DNA from: Chitinophagaceae bacterium
GTDB lineage: Bacteria; Bacteroidota; Bacteroidia; Chitinophagales; Chitinophagaceae
Assembly (NCBI GenBank): GCA_016721385.1
Contig: JADKIE010000002.1
Span: 558,001 to 622,000, forward strand
Length of the DNA stretch: 64,000 nt
Direction of reading: 5' to 3'
Numbering within the stretch: the stretch's first letter is position 1; every line of letters begins with the position of its first letter. The notes beneath the pieces were generated by a model. That model saw nothing but the letters and a program-made list of their open reading frames with translations, was not told the DNA's origin and did no database searches. Shown here one piece after another: positions 39,318-48,725 of this stretch. A program made the position numbers and the translations under genes.

Positions 39318-39488
39318 CCAAAAAATTTACGCAAACCTAATATTTAATTTTAGATTTTAGCTTGAAGATTTATGTTTTCAACAAAAGCTTGTCTCTACAT
39401 GATATAAATCATTCATGTTTTTAAAAAATTATTAAAATTCTTGCAGCAGATTGCCGCTTGCTTATTGCATATTTCTTACCTTAGTGGC

Positions 39489-41330
39489 ATGAATACAAAA
39501 GAAGAAATTTTACAAGACGTAGTAATAAAATTTGCCGGCGATAGCGGCGATGGAATGCAACTTACCGGAAGCCAGTTTACCAACAATACTGCCTTATTAG
39601 GTATAGATTTAGCCACTTTCCCCGATTTTCCGGCAGAAATTAGGGCGCCAATAGGTACTATCCCGGGAGTTAGTGGATATCAATTACGCTTTTCATCCGA
39701 CAGGGTATATACACCTGGCGATGCTTGCGATGTATTAGTGGTTATGAATGCTGCTGCATTAAAATCTAATTTAAAAGCAATAAAACCCGGTGGTAAAATA
39801 ATTGCCAATGTAGATGGGTTTGATGCCCGAAATTTACGTCTTGCCAATTATCCCGAAGGAGAAAATCCATTGGAAAACGACAGCCTTGGTAATTATGAAG
39901 TAATTAAAATGGATGTTACCAAAATGACCCGTGAGGCTTTGAAGGATATTACCATGGGCGTAAAAGAAAAAGACAGGGCAAAAAATATGTTTGTACTGGG
40001 TTTTTTATATTGGATGTACAACAGAGATATGGAAAACACTATTGCCTTTTTTAAAGAAAAGTTTGGTAAAAAGCCCGAAATTTTTGAAAGTAATACAAAA
40101 GCTTTGCAAGCAGGCTTTAATTATGGCGATACTACCGAAACCTTTACTACCCGTTACAAGGTAGAAAAGGCTAAAATGGAAAGTGGTACTTACCGTTCAA
40201 TAATGGGTAATCAGGCATTGGCGTATGGATTGATAGCTGCTTCGCAAAAAAGCAAGTTGCAAATGTTTTTAGGCAGCTACCCAATTACACCGGCCAGCGA
40301 TATTTTACACGAATTAAGCAAGTACAAAAATTTTGGCATAAAAACATTTCAGGCCGAGGATGAAATTGCTGCCATTACTTCGGCTATTGGTGCTAGTTAT
40401 GGTGGTAGCCTTGGTGTTACTACAAGCAGCGGCCCTGGCATTGCACTTAAAGGCGAGGCAATGGGCTTAGCCGTAATGCTTGAAATTCCGCTAATTATTG
40501 TAAATATTCAACGGGGTGGACCCAGCACCGGTTTACCAACCAAAACAGAGCAAAGCGATTTAATGCAGGCATACTATGGTCGTAATGGCGAGTGCCCAAT
40601 GCCCGTTATAAGCGCCAGTACGCCAAGCGATTGCTTTGAGGCTGCCTATGAGGCTGTGCGTATTGCCACACAACACATGACGCCGGTAATGCTGTTAAGT
40701 GATGGGTATATTGCTAACGGTGCCGAGCCATGGAAGTTTCCTAAGGCAGATGATTTGCCCGAAATAAAAGTTTCGTTTGCCGAAAGTTTAGCCAGCGAAG
40801 AAAAATTTATGCCTTATAAAAGAGATGAAAAATTGGCAAGGCCTTGGGCAATACCTGGTACACCCGGTTTAGAGCATAGAGTTGGCGGTATTGAAAAACA
40901 AGACGGTACCGGCAATATCAGTTACGACCCCGATAACCATCAACACATGGTAGATACACGGCAAGCAAAAGTAGATATGATTGCCAATTATATACCTGAG
41001 CAAAAGTTAGATAGTGGAGCAGATAAAGGAAAAGTGCTGGTATTGGGCTGGGGCAGTACGTATGGCGCCATAAAAAGTGCCTGTACCGATTTGCAAAAAG
41101 AAGGCAAATCTGTTTCGCATGCACATTTACGTTATATACGTCCTTTCCCAAAAAACTTAGGCGACATTATTAAAAACTTTGATACCGTAATTGTACCGGA
41201 AATTAACAATGGCCAATTAGTTAAAATTATCAGGGATGTTTATTTTGTAGATGCCAAGCCATATAATAAAATAAAAGGTGTACCTATTACTAAAGGAGAG
41301 TTAACGGATGAAATAAATAAGTATTTATAA
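39489..41330 (+). CDS. korA: 2-oxoglutarate:ferredoxin oxidoreductase subunit alpha (KorA, gamma-alpha fused)
   Basis: 613 residues, starting at ATG 39489 (MNTKEEILQDVVIKFAGDSG). The N-terminal gamma-type domain (GDSGDGMQLTGSQF, about 1-190) is fused to the alpha pyrimidine-binding domain (AYGLIAASQKSKLQMFLGSY, SSGPGIALKGEAMGL). The enzyme oxidises 2-oxoglutarate to succinyl-CoA with ferredoxin, but needs the KorB beta subunit for thiamine diphosphate. KorB usually follows and is absent here; a terminator and minus-strand genes follow instead. A 2-oxoacid other than oxoglutarate is possible. Confidence 0.9.
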   Translation: MNTKEEILQDVVIKFAGDSGDGMQLTGSQFTNNTALLGIDLATFPDFPAEIRAPIGTIPGVSGYQLRFSSDRVYTPGDACDVLVVMNAAALKSNLKAIKPGGKIIANVDGFDARNLRLANYPEGENPLENDSLGNYEVIKMDVTKMTREALKDITMGVKEKDRAKNMFVLGFLYWMYNRDMENTIAFFKEKFGKKPEIFESNTKALQAGFNYGDTTETFTTRYKVEKAKMESGTYRSIMGNQALAYGLIAASQKSKLQMFLGSYPITPASDILHELSKYKNFGIKTFQAEDEIAAITSAIGASYGGSLGVTTSSGPGIALKGEAMGLAVMLEIPLIIVNIQRGGPSTGLPTKTEQSDLMQAYYGRNGECPMPVISASTPSDCFEAAYEAVRIATQHMTPVMLLSDGYIANGAEPWKFPKADDLPEIKVSFAESLASEEKFMPYKRDEKLARPWAIPGTPGLEHRVGGIEKQDGTGNISYDPDNHQHMVDTRQAKVDMIANYIPEQKLDSGADKGKVLVLGWGSTYGAIKSACTDLQKEGKSVSHAHLRYIRPFPKNLGDIIKNFDTVIVPEINNGQLVKIIRDVYFVDAKPYNKIKGVPITKGELTDEINKYL

Positions 41331-41339
41331 TTTTTTTAT

Positions 41340-41381
41340 AAATAAAAGAAGCCCACAATTAATTGTGGGCTTCTTTTATTT
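41340..41381. terminator. Strong bidirectional terminator after korA
   Basis: A perfect palindrome with 21-base arms (41340-41360 and 41361-41381), having a GC core (GAAGCCCACAATT) flanked by A/T runs on both sides. It ends korA and could also stop transcription from the minus-strand operon. Confidence 0.85.
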
Positions 41382-41498
41382 GGTGTAATGCCTCGTCCTG
41401 AAATAAGTTGACGCAAGGTGTAATCCGGGGTTTACAGTTTTTAGGAAAAAATTAATAACTGTAAAGCTATATCCGTATAAGACCTTATTTAATTTTTA

Positions 41499-41909
41499 TC
41501 AATTACCACCGCCGCCTCTGTTGCCGGCACCTCTTTGTGGCCTTAAAGACGGTTCAATATCGTTTTTCCAAACCTTCATTTGCTCTTCGGTAAGTAAAGT
41601 TTTTAATTTAGCATCTCTTTCATCAGTTAATTGCTGCCTAACAGCCATCATGGTTTCTCTGTCGGGCCTTTGGCCGCCACTTCTTAACTCATCCATTTTA
41701 GCGTCTTGCGCTTTAAATGAAGCTAAAAAAATACTATCCAGCTGAGCTAACTTGGCAGCATCTGGTTTAAAAGCACTGTCTAATTTTTCATGTACAGGCT
41801 TTAATCTTTCCTCCGGAGTACGGCGCTGAAAACCGCCACCACCATCTTGTGCAGTTGCGGCAGTAATACTTAATACCACAGAAGCTGCTAATAATAATTG
41901 TTTTTTCAT
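41499..41909 (-). CDS. Spy/CpxP-like periplasmic protein with Gly/Arg-rich ends
   Basis: 136 residues: signal peptide (MKKQLLLAASVVLSITAATA), a Gly-rich start (QDGGGGFQRR), a helical middle with an LTxxQ motif (LLTEEQMKVW), and a Gly/Arg-rich tail (QRGAGNRGGGGN). LTxxQ helical proteins of the Spy/CpxP family act as periplasmic chaperones or stress sensors. It is the last gene of the sigma-factor operon, 33 bases after the second Spy-like gene. Confidence 0.75.
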   Translation of the reverse strand: MKKQLLLAASVVLSITAATAQDGGGGFQRRTPEERLKPVHEKLDSAFKPDAAKLAQLDSIFLASFKAQDAKMDELRSGGQRPDRETMMAVRQQLTDERDAKLKTLLTEEQMKVWKNDIEPSLRPQRGAGNRGGGGN

Positions 41910-41941
41910 GTTATATTTATTTGTTTTTTTGTTAATAGATT

Positions 41942-42370
41942 TTATTTTTTCTTTTTATCCCATATTTTATAAAAAACGGAATCAAATTTTGCAACTTGCC
42001 CCGCTGTGCAAATTTTTCGAATAGCTGCAAAGTGTTGCAGCATATTTAACTCAATTTGCTTTTGTTTGTCGGTATTTTTTGTAACTATATCTGCAAATAA
42101 ACTGCTGCTCTTTGCTCATTTTCATTGCATCAAAATCGGCTTTCATTTTTTCTTTATGCAGTTGATGTAAAGAGTCGTATTGTTTAATTTGCAAAGTACT
42201 AAAACCAATTTCGTTTTTTAAAAAGATTGCCACTTTAGCCTCTCTTTCGCCTCTGCCGCCATGCTTGTTATCTTTTTTATTTCCTAAGAAAAAAACAATA
42301 GTGCAATATTAGAGAGTAATAACAACCCTATAATTAATACGTATAATTTACTTTTTATTTGTGTGCTCAT
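41942..42370 (-). CDS. Membrane-anchored Spy/CpxP-like protein (two frameshifts)
   Basis: The start is ATG 42370 (MSTQIKSKLYVLIIGLLLLS). After a membrane helix, a short Gly/Arg motif (HGGRGERE) and a helical periplasmic domain (LKNEIGFSTLQIKQYDSLHQ, then CTAGQVAKFDSVFYKIW) follow. The layout and paired TxxQ-type motifs fit Spy/CpxP/ZraP-like sensors. Frame breaks at the A7 run 42289-42295 (one missing base) and near 42098-42100 (one extra base) must be corrected, giving about 142 residues to TAA 41942. It starts 2 bases after the anti-sigma-like gene ends. Confidence 0.7.
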
Positions 42371-42372
42371 AT

Positions 42373-42699
42373 TTATGGTTCTATGTTTTCAAGTTCGTTT
42401 AAAACAGCTACAGATGTATTGTATTCTTCATCCGAATATTGTTCGTCGGCAGTGGATTTGTTTACATTAATATTATTTACTAATACAACAGCATTAACTG
42501 TAACCACCAAACATATACACACCGCTGCTACTATTGGTTTTGATAAAAAACGCAGTGCTGTATCCCAGCCACTATTATTACTTTGTAACCTTGTATTTAA
42601 TCTGGTTAATAAATAAGGTTTGGGTGTAGCTCTTGCCGTATTATCAAAACTGTTAAGCGATTGCTCAATCAACTTTTCTATTTTTTCGTTTTTATTCAT
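42373..42699 (-). CDS. Putative anti-sigma factor (single membrane helix)
   Basis: About 108 residues from ATG 42699 (MNKNEKIEKLIEQSLNSFDN). A charged cytoplasmic N-terminal part of about 60 residues is followed by one membrane helix (IVAAVCICLVVTVNAVVLV) and an acidic periplasmic tail. It has no zinc-binding ZAS motif. The position right after an ECF sigma gene (4 bases from its stop) is the main evidence for the role. Confidence 0.7.
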   Translation of the reverse strand: MNKNEKIEKLIEQSLNSFDNTARATPKPYLLTRLNTRLQSNNSGWDTALRFLSKPIVAAVCICLVVTVNAVVLVNNINVNKSTADEQYSDEEYNTSVAVLNELENIEP

Positions 42700-42703
42700 A
42701 TTG

Positions 42704-43273
42704 TTAAACAATATTTTGTAAATAATAATCTCTCAATTTTTTTCGTAAATTATTTTTTGCCCTTGCTATTAACGATTCGGTTGCTGGTAATGAAATATTC
42801 ATTATCTCTGCAACGTCCTCATACTTTTGTGCTTCAAGCTTGTGCAATGTAAAAGCTATGCGTTGGTTATTAGGCAACTGTTGCAATGCTTTAAACAGAG
42901 CTGTAGCTCTTTCTTTGTTTTCTAATAATACCCCCGGATGAACAAACTCTGCCGGATGATTATAATGATTACTGCCAAACAAACTTTGTATAAATGCAAA
43001 ACGGTTTTTTGTTTTTATGCGCTTTAAATAATCAAGCGATTTGTTTACTGTAATACGATACAACCACGTAGAAAAGGTTGAATTGCCTTTAAAAGAACTT
43101 ACCGACTTATACACTTGTATAAAAACTTCTTGTGTAATATCATCGGCATCATTTTCGTTTTGAACAATACCTAATGCAGTATTGTACACCATATTCTGCC
43201 ATTCATCCACCAGCTTTTTAAAAGCCTGTTCATCTCCCTGCTGCAGTTGTACAATTATTTCCGGTTGATTCAA
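42704..43273 (-). CDS. ECF-type RNA polymerase sigma factor
   Basis: 189 residues. Region 2 is clear (NDADDITQEVFIQVYKSVSS, then FSTWLYRITVNKSLDYLKR), as is region 4 (LPNNQRIAFTLHKLEAQKYE, then ESLIARAKNNLRKKL). It directs RNA polymerase to a stress regulon, probably including this operon. It is 34 bases after the outer-membrane barrel gene and 4 bases before the anti-sigma-like gene, all on one strand. Confidence 0.9.
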   Translation of the reverse strand: MNQPEIIVQLQQGDEQAFKKLVDEWQNMVYNTALGIVQNENDADDITQEVFIQVYKSVSSFKGNSTFSTWLYRITVNKSLDYLKRIKTKNRFAFIQSLFGSNHYNHPAEFVHPGVLLENKERATALFKALQQLPNNQRIAFTLHKLEAQKYEDVAEIMNISLPATESLIARAKNNLRKKLRDYYLQNIV

Positions 43274-43307
43274 AACGTGTCATTTTACATTTACGTTTTA
43301 AAATTAA

Positions 43308-46192
43308 CTAAAAATCTCCACCACGGCCGCCATTCATTCCACCGCCTGGCCGCATTTGCATTCCGCCGCCGCCTCTGTTGCTTTGTGCAGCCGATGCTGT
43401 ACCAAAGTTTTTAAGCTTATAGGTAAAGGTTAACATAAAGTATTGCTTAAGTACATTTGTTTGTGCATCTGTAATTGACCTTTCATCAATTGTTCTAATA
43501 ATGCTTTGATTTTGTTTTAATAAATCAAAAACAGATAATTTAATTTCACCGGCTTGTTTCTTTAATATTTTTTTACCAATAGCAGCATTCCAAAGCCAAT
43601 AGCTTTGATTTAAGCCTGCGGATAAACCACTGTTGGCATTTCCCGAAACATCGTTTTGGATAAACCAACCTTTTTTATTTAATAAATTAAGCTGCACTCC
43701 TAAAGCCTGGTTAACATATTTAGTAGCAGTGTTGTTGGTGGTATTGGTTTTAGAGTTGCTGAAATTAGCGTTGTACGATACATTATAGTCGATAAACTCA
43801 CTAATATTACTGGCTAACGCTATGCCGGCATTATATGTATAGTTATTTGTAAACGTGTTAATCTTATTTACAAAACCCGGAAGCTTTGTGTAACTAAAGC
43901 CCGTACTTACACTTACTGTTGTTTTAATTTTTTTAACAGGCATACTATATGTAAAAAAAGTACGCAAGCTTTGATAACCATTTAAGTTTATAGGCTTAGA
44001 AAATTGAGCACCTTTGTCAACAATTATATTTTGTACAACCGAATCGGCCTGAACAAAATATGTTGCAGTAGAAATATAATCGCCGGTAGTTTGTAACATT
44101 AAGTTAGCAAAAAAGCTTTTGCTTGTTTTTGAATTTGTGTAAGAATATCTCCCCGATAAAAAATGTGTGTACGATTGTGTTAGGTTTGGATTGCCGCTGC
44201 TAACACTCAAAGGATTACTGTTATTAACTACATCCTGCAATTGATTTATGGAAGGAAAACTTGTTGATGCCCTGTAAAATACACGGATATTACTTACAGC
44301 AGACAGTTTTTTTCGCCACATTACATTGGGTAATATATTACTAAACGATTGATTAACTGTAGTTACATTTGGAAAAATACGTTCGCTTTGTAATTTAGAA
44401 TTTTGAAAATTAATACCAACCGAAAATTGCTCATCTCTGCTTTGGTTTAACCTGTAATTTACACCAACATTGTTGGTTGTAATTTTATTATCAAATTGAT
44501 TAGACAAGGTAGTGTCGAACATTGAATACTTTTGCCCATCGTAATGAAAGGTTTGTTGATTGGCTTTATTTTTTTGAACAGACGGTGTATAATCAAACTG
44601 TAATTGTCCTTTTTTTCCTATCGGCTCAGTATAAGCAATATTTCCACCAATGGTGGTTCCTTGGTAGTATTATCGCTAAACCTGTTTACCAATGAGTCTG
44701 TTATAATTCCGGCGTTAAAATATTTATTGTCTCCGTTGGTAATTCCCGTGCCATCGTTTTTATTCCATGTAGTATTTATACCTACAGAAATACTACGACC
44801 TCTTTTTACAAATGAGTGACGAAACATGATGTTGTTTCTAATATTATAACCATTTCGGTTAGAGGTGTTATTGTTTACTGAAGAGCTTGAGTCTATGATT
44901 CCTCCGCCAATATTTTTTAGTGAAGAAAACGACTCAGACTTATTGTCTTGAAAACTTATGTTGGGGATAATAAAAATTGAATTGGAAGAATCCAACTTAT
45001 ATTCTATGCGTAAATTAATGCGATGATTGTAGTTTACGGATGATGAATTGGTTGTTTGATAAGTAAATAAATTTTCAACATTACTAAATGTTTCTTTATT
45101 GGTTATTCCTTCGTTATTATTATTTGTATTATTAAAAAAATAACTACCAGTAAGCATTAACTTTTTATTATACACATTACTGAAATTTACACCTACTGCA
45201 TTTGTTTTGCTTATACCGCTTGACTGACCCACACTAAAATTATCAGATCCACCCCCGCCAAAATTTCCACCGCCACGTCCGCCGCCGCCTCTGTTTCCAC
45301 CACCGCTACTGGTAACACCCAATAAATCTTGCGATGCAAAATTTTGAATATTAATATTATTGAAATTACCTACCAACGAAAGCCTTCTGTCTCCTTTAAA
45401 AAAACTAACATTACCACCTGCTGTATAACGGCTATCGGTTCCGGCGCCGGCATATATTCTTCCAAACTGTCCGTTTTTAATACCCGACTTGGTAACAATG
45501 TTTACCGTTTTTACGGAGTTGCCGTCATCAAAACCTGTTAATTGTGCCTGATCGCTAAGCTTATCAAACACCTGAATTTTATCAATCACATCTGCCGGCA
45601 AATTTCTTAATGCAGCTGTGGCATCATCTCCAAAAAAATCTCTACCATCAACAGTTACTTTTTTTACCTGTTCGCCTGCGGCAGTTACGGTACCATCTCG
45701 GGCAACAGTAATCCCCGGCAGTTTTTTAATAATATCTTCCGCAGTAGCATCGGGGTTTACTTTAAACTGGCTTGCACTAAACTCGGTAGTATCTCCTTTT
45801 TGCCTTACGGGCTGTGTTTTTGCTACAACAACCACACCTGCTAAGTCGGTTGCAAGTTTAGCTATTAAAAAAGGAATTGGGGTTTTATTACTGGCTTGCA
45901 GGGTTATTTTTTGCTCAATTTTTTCGTATCCGCTATAGCTTATTTTTACAACATAAGCATCTGCCATTAAATTACTAAACTGAAAAGCGCCTTTACTATC
46001 GGTAGCTCTGTAACTTTTTTTTGTTGTATCCTTTTGTGGAATAAGAGTAATTGTTGCACCTACTATAGCCGCTTTATCGGTTTTGTCGTTAACTACACCT
46101 TTTAATATAATGTCTTGACTATAAATATGGCCACTAAAAATGCTTAACACACACAAAAAAGCCATTCTTTTAAATAAAAATTTTACTTGCAT
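43308..46192 (-). CDS. Outer-membrane beta-barrel receptor-like protein with Gly-rich tracts (one frameshift)
   Basis: About 961 residues: signal peptide, carboxypeptidase-regulatory-like domain (about 29-110, LKGVVNDKTDKAAIVGATIT), plug-like domain (TAEDIIKKLPGITVARDGTV, VDGRDFFGDDA) and a large beta barrel of the OMP_b-brl_3 kind. A Gly-rich insert near residue 300 (GGGNRGGGGRGGGNFGGGGS) and a Gly/Met/Arg-rich C-terminal tail (GGGMQMRPGGGMNGGRGGDF) are unusual. It may import a ligand without a classical TonB box. The frame breaks at 44654-44657; one added base restores DNTTKEPTIGGNIAYTEPIG. It heads the sigma-factor operon. Confidence 0.88.
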
Positions 46193-46357
46193 AGTCTATT
46201 AGACGATTCAACCATAAAAAACTGTCGCTACGGATGCAAATATTTTTTAATTGCTGATTATAGTAACATTATTGAGCTTTTTTAACAAAATAATTCAATA
46301 ATATACATTGGTTATTGTGCTTTTTACAATTAACTTGCAGCCCTAAATTTTATAAGA

Positions 46358-46864
46358 ATGGAGTATAATAAATTAGTATCTGTTACAGGCTTAAGCGGCT
46401 TATTTGAGTTAATTTCTTCTAAGGCCGATGGCGGTGTTGTGCGTTCTTTAGAAGACAATACAACAAAGTTTGTAAGTAACAGAATACATCAATTTTCGCA
46501 TTTAGAAAGTATAGAAATATATACAACCGGCGATAATGTAAACCTGGTAGATGTGCTAACTGCCATGAAAAGCAGCAGCGAAAAACTACCCGATGCAAAT
46601 GATGCAAAGGCTATAAAGGCATATTTTGAAAAAATATATCCATCAATGGATTTTGAAAGAGTGTATGGTAGCGATATGAAGAAAATGGTAAAATGGTTTT
46701 CAATTATTGATAAAGCAGGCATTGAAATAAAATTATCTGATGCAGGCGAAAGCGTAGCACAGGAAAACATTGTGGCAAAAGCAAAACCTACCGAACAAAA
46801 AACAGCATCGGTAAAAAATAATGCGCCTGCTAAAAAAATAAACACACCTCGTAAAATGGCGTAA
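46358..46864 (+). CDS. DUF5606-family protein
   Basis: 168 residues of a Bacteroidota-specific family. It starts MEYNKLVSVTGLSGLFELIS and has the conserved TKFVSNRIHQFSHLESIEIY and MKKMVKWFSII segments. A low-complexity Lys/Ala tail (AKAKPTEQKTASVKNNAPAK) follows. No signal peptide, so it is probably cytoplasmic. The function is not known. Confidence 0.85.
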   Translation: MEYNKLVSVTGLSGLFELISSKADGGVVRSLEDNTTKFVSNRIHQFSHLESIEIYTTGDNVNLVDVLTAMKSSSEKLPDANDAKAIKAYFEKIYPSMDFERVYGSDMKKMVKWFSIIDKAGIEIKLSDAGESVAQENIVAKAKPTEQKTASVKNNAPAKKINTPRKMA

Positions 46865-46870
46865 GGGTTG

Positions 46871-46900
46871 GAACAGAGATGACGCAGATTTGACTGATTA
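46871..46900. repeat. Degenerate intergenic ACAGAT repeat, copy 3 (half element)
   Basis: After the DUF5606 stop, the blocks GAACAGAGATGACGCAGATT and TGACTGATT resemble one arm of the inverted repeat at 9409-9451. No second arm is seen. Confidence 0.35.
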
Positions 46901-46917
46901 AAACATATTTTTATTAT

Positions 46918-46950
46918 AAGCAGGCTTTTTAAAAAATAGAAAGCCTGCTT
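46918..46950 (+). terminator. Intrinsic terminator after the DUF5606 gene
   Basis: 11-base arms AAGCAGGCTTT (46918-46928) and AAAGCCTGCTT (46940-46950) with an 11-base loop, followed by AATTTT. Confidence 0.7.
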
Positions 46951-46989
46951 AATTTTAGATTACTCACCACTCACTTTTTACCATTGGCC

Positions 46990-48707
46990 ATGTATACCGC
47001 AAATATTCAAAAACTTCTTCGCCATTTTATTCCTGCAAACTTTGTTGTTACAAATTGGAATAAGCTGGAGCCATTTTTTAAAAATTTGTTAGACAGAAGT
47101 ATCAGCACAAAAGAAGAATTGGAGCAATGGCTTAAAGACCAAAGCGAACTGGAAGCATTGGTAAGTGAAGATGCATGCTGGAGACAAATTAAAATGACTT
47201 GCGATACAGAAAATAAAAGCCTTGAAGAAGCCTTTACTTTTTTTGTAATGGAAATTCAACCCAAAATTCAGCCTTATGCCGATGCGTTGAATAAAAACTG
47301 GTTAACCATCCATTGGCAAATGATTTAGATAAAGAAAAATATTTTACTTATCTGCGTAGCGTAAAAAAAAGTATTGAACTATTCAGAGAAGAAAATATTG
47401 CATTACAAGCAGAGCTTGGTGTACTGCAACAACAATACGGCGTTATTACCGGAAAAATGACAGTAACAGTTGAGAAAAAGGAATATACCTTGCAACAAGC
47501 CGCCAAATTTTTAGAAAGCCACGATAGAAATAAAAGAGAAGAGGTTTACAAAAAAATTCAGGACAGAAGACTACAAGACACAACACAACTGAACGAATTA
47601 TATAATCAACTTATACAAAAAAGAAATAAGGAAGCTATAAATGCCGGGTTTGAAAATTACAGGGATTATAGGTTTAAAGAGTTAGGCCGCTTTGATTATA
47701 CAAAAGAAGATTGTTATCAGTTTCATGATGCGGTAAAGCAACATGTGTTGCCGTTGGTAAATATAATTTATCAAAAGAAAAAACAAAAACTTGGGCTCGA
47801 TACTTTAAGGCCTTGGGATATCGACGCTGAGCCTGCAGGTACAGAACCATTGCATCCTTTTAAAACAAGCGATGAGTTAATTAATAAATCAATAGAGTGT
47901 TTTACCAAACTCCGTCCTTTTTTTGGCGATTGTTTAAAAAAAATGCAGGAGTTAAAACATTTAGATTTAGAAAGCCGAAAAGGGAAAGCCCCCGGCGGGT
48001 ACAATTGCCCGTTAGCCGAAAGTGGCGCTCCATTTATTTTTATGAATGCTGCCGGGCAAATGCATGATGTAACTACAATGGTGCATGAAGGTGGCCATGC
48101 TGTACATTCTTTTTTAGCACACCCATTAGAGTTAAGCGGCTTTAAAGAATACCCAATGGAAATTGCCGAAGTAGCCAGTATGGCAATGGAATTATTTAGT
48201 ATGGACGAATGGAATACTTTTTTTGATAACGAAGCAGATTTGCAAAGAGCAAAAGAACATCAGCTGGAAAGAGTAATAACTATTTTTCCCTGGATTGCCA
48301 TTATAGATAAATTTCAACACTGGATATACGAAAACCCAACGCATACCAACGAACAACGCACTGCAAAATGGAACGAAATTTTAAATGAATTTAAAGATGA
48401 TGTAATTGATTACAGCGGATTAGAAAGCTATCGCAGCAACGCCTGGCAGCGTCAATTGCATTTATTTGAAGTGCCGTTTTATTATATTGAATATGGCATT
48501 GCACAATTAGGCGCTATTGGAATGTGGATGCAATACAAGCAAAATAAGCAACAAGCAATGGATAATTATTGCAACGCTTTGACACTTGGCGGCACAAAAA
48601 CATTGCCTCAACTTTTTGAAACTGCAGGCCTAACATTTGATTTTAGCCCGGATAAAATAAAAGTATTGATGGAGTTTGTAAAGGCAGAAATGGATAAGGT
48701 TGTATAA
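46990..48707 (+). CDS. M3-family oligoendopeptidase (one frameshift)
   Basis: Cytoplasmic zinc oligopeptidase of the thimet/PepF family, about 573 residues from ATG 46990 (MYTANIQKLLRHFIPANF). The active site HEGGHAVHSFLAH (near residue 362) provides the two His ligands and the catalytic Glu; the third ligand Glu is in the EIAEVASMAMELF helix. The frame breaks at the A5 run 47293-47297; adding one base gives NKKLVNHPLANDLDKEKYFT across the join. It converges on the OFA transporter gene, with 18 bases between the stops. Confidence 0.92.
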
Positions 48708-48725
48708 AGAAATCCTATCCCTCTG

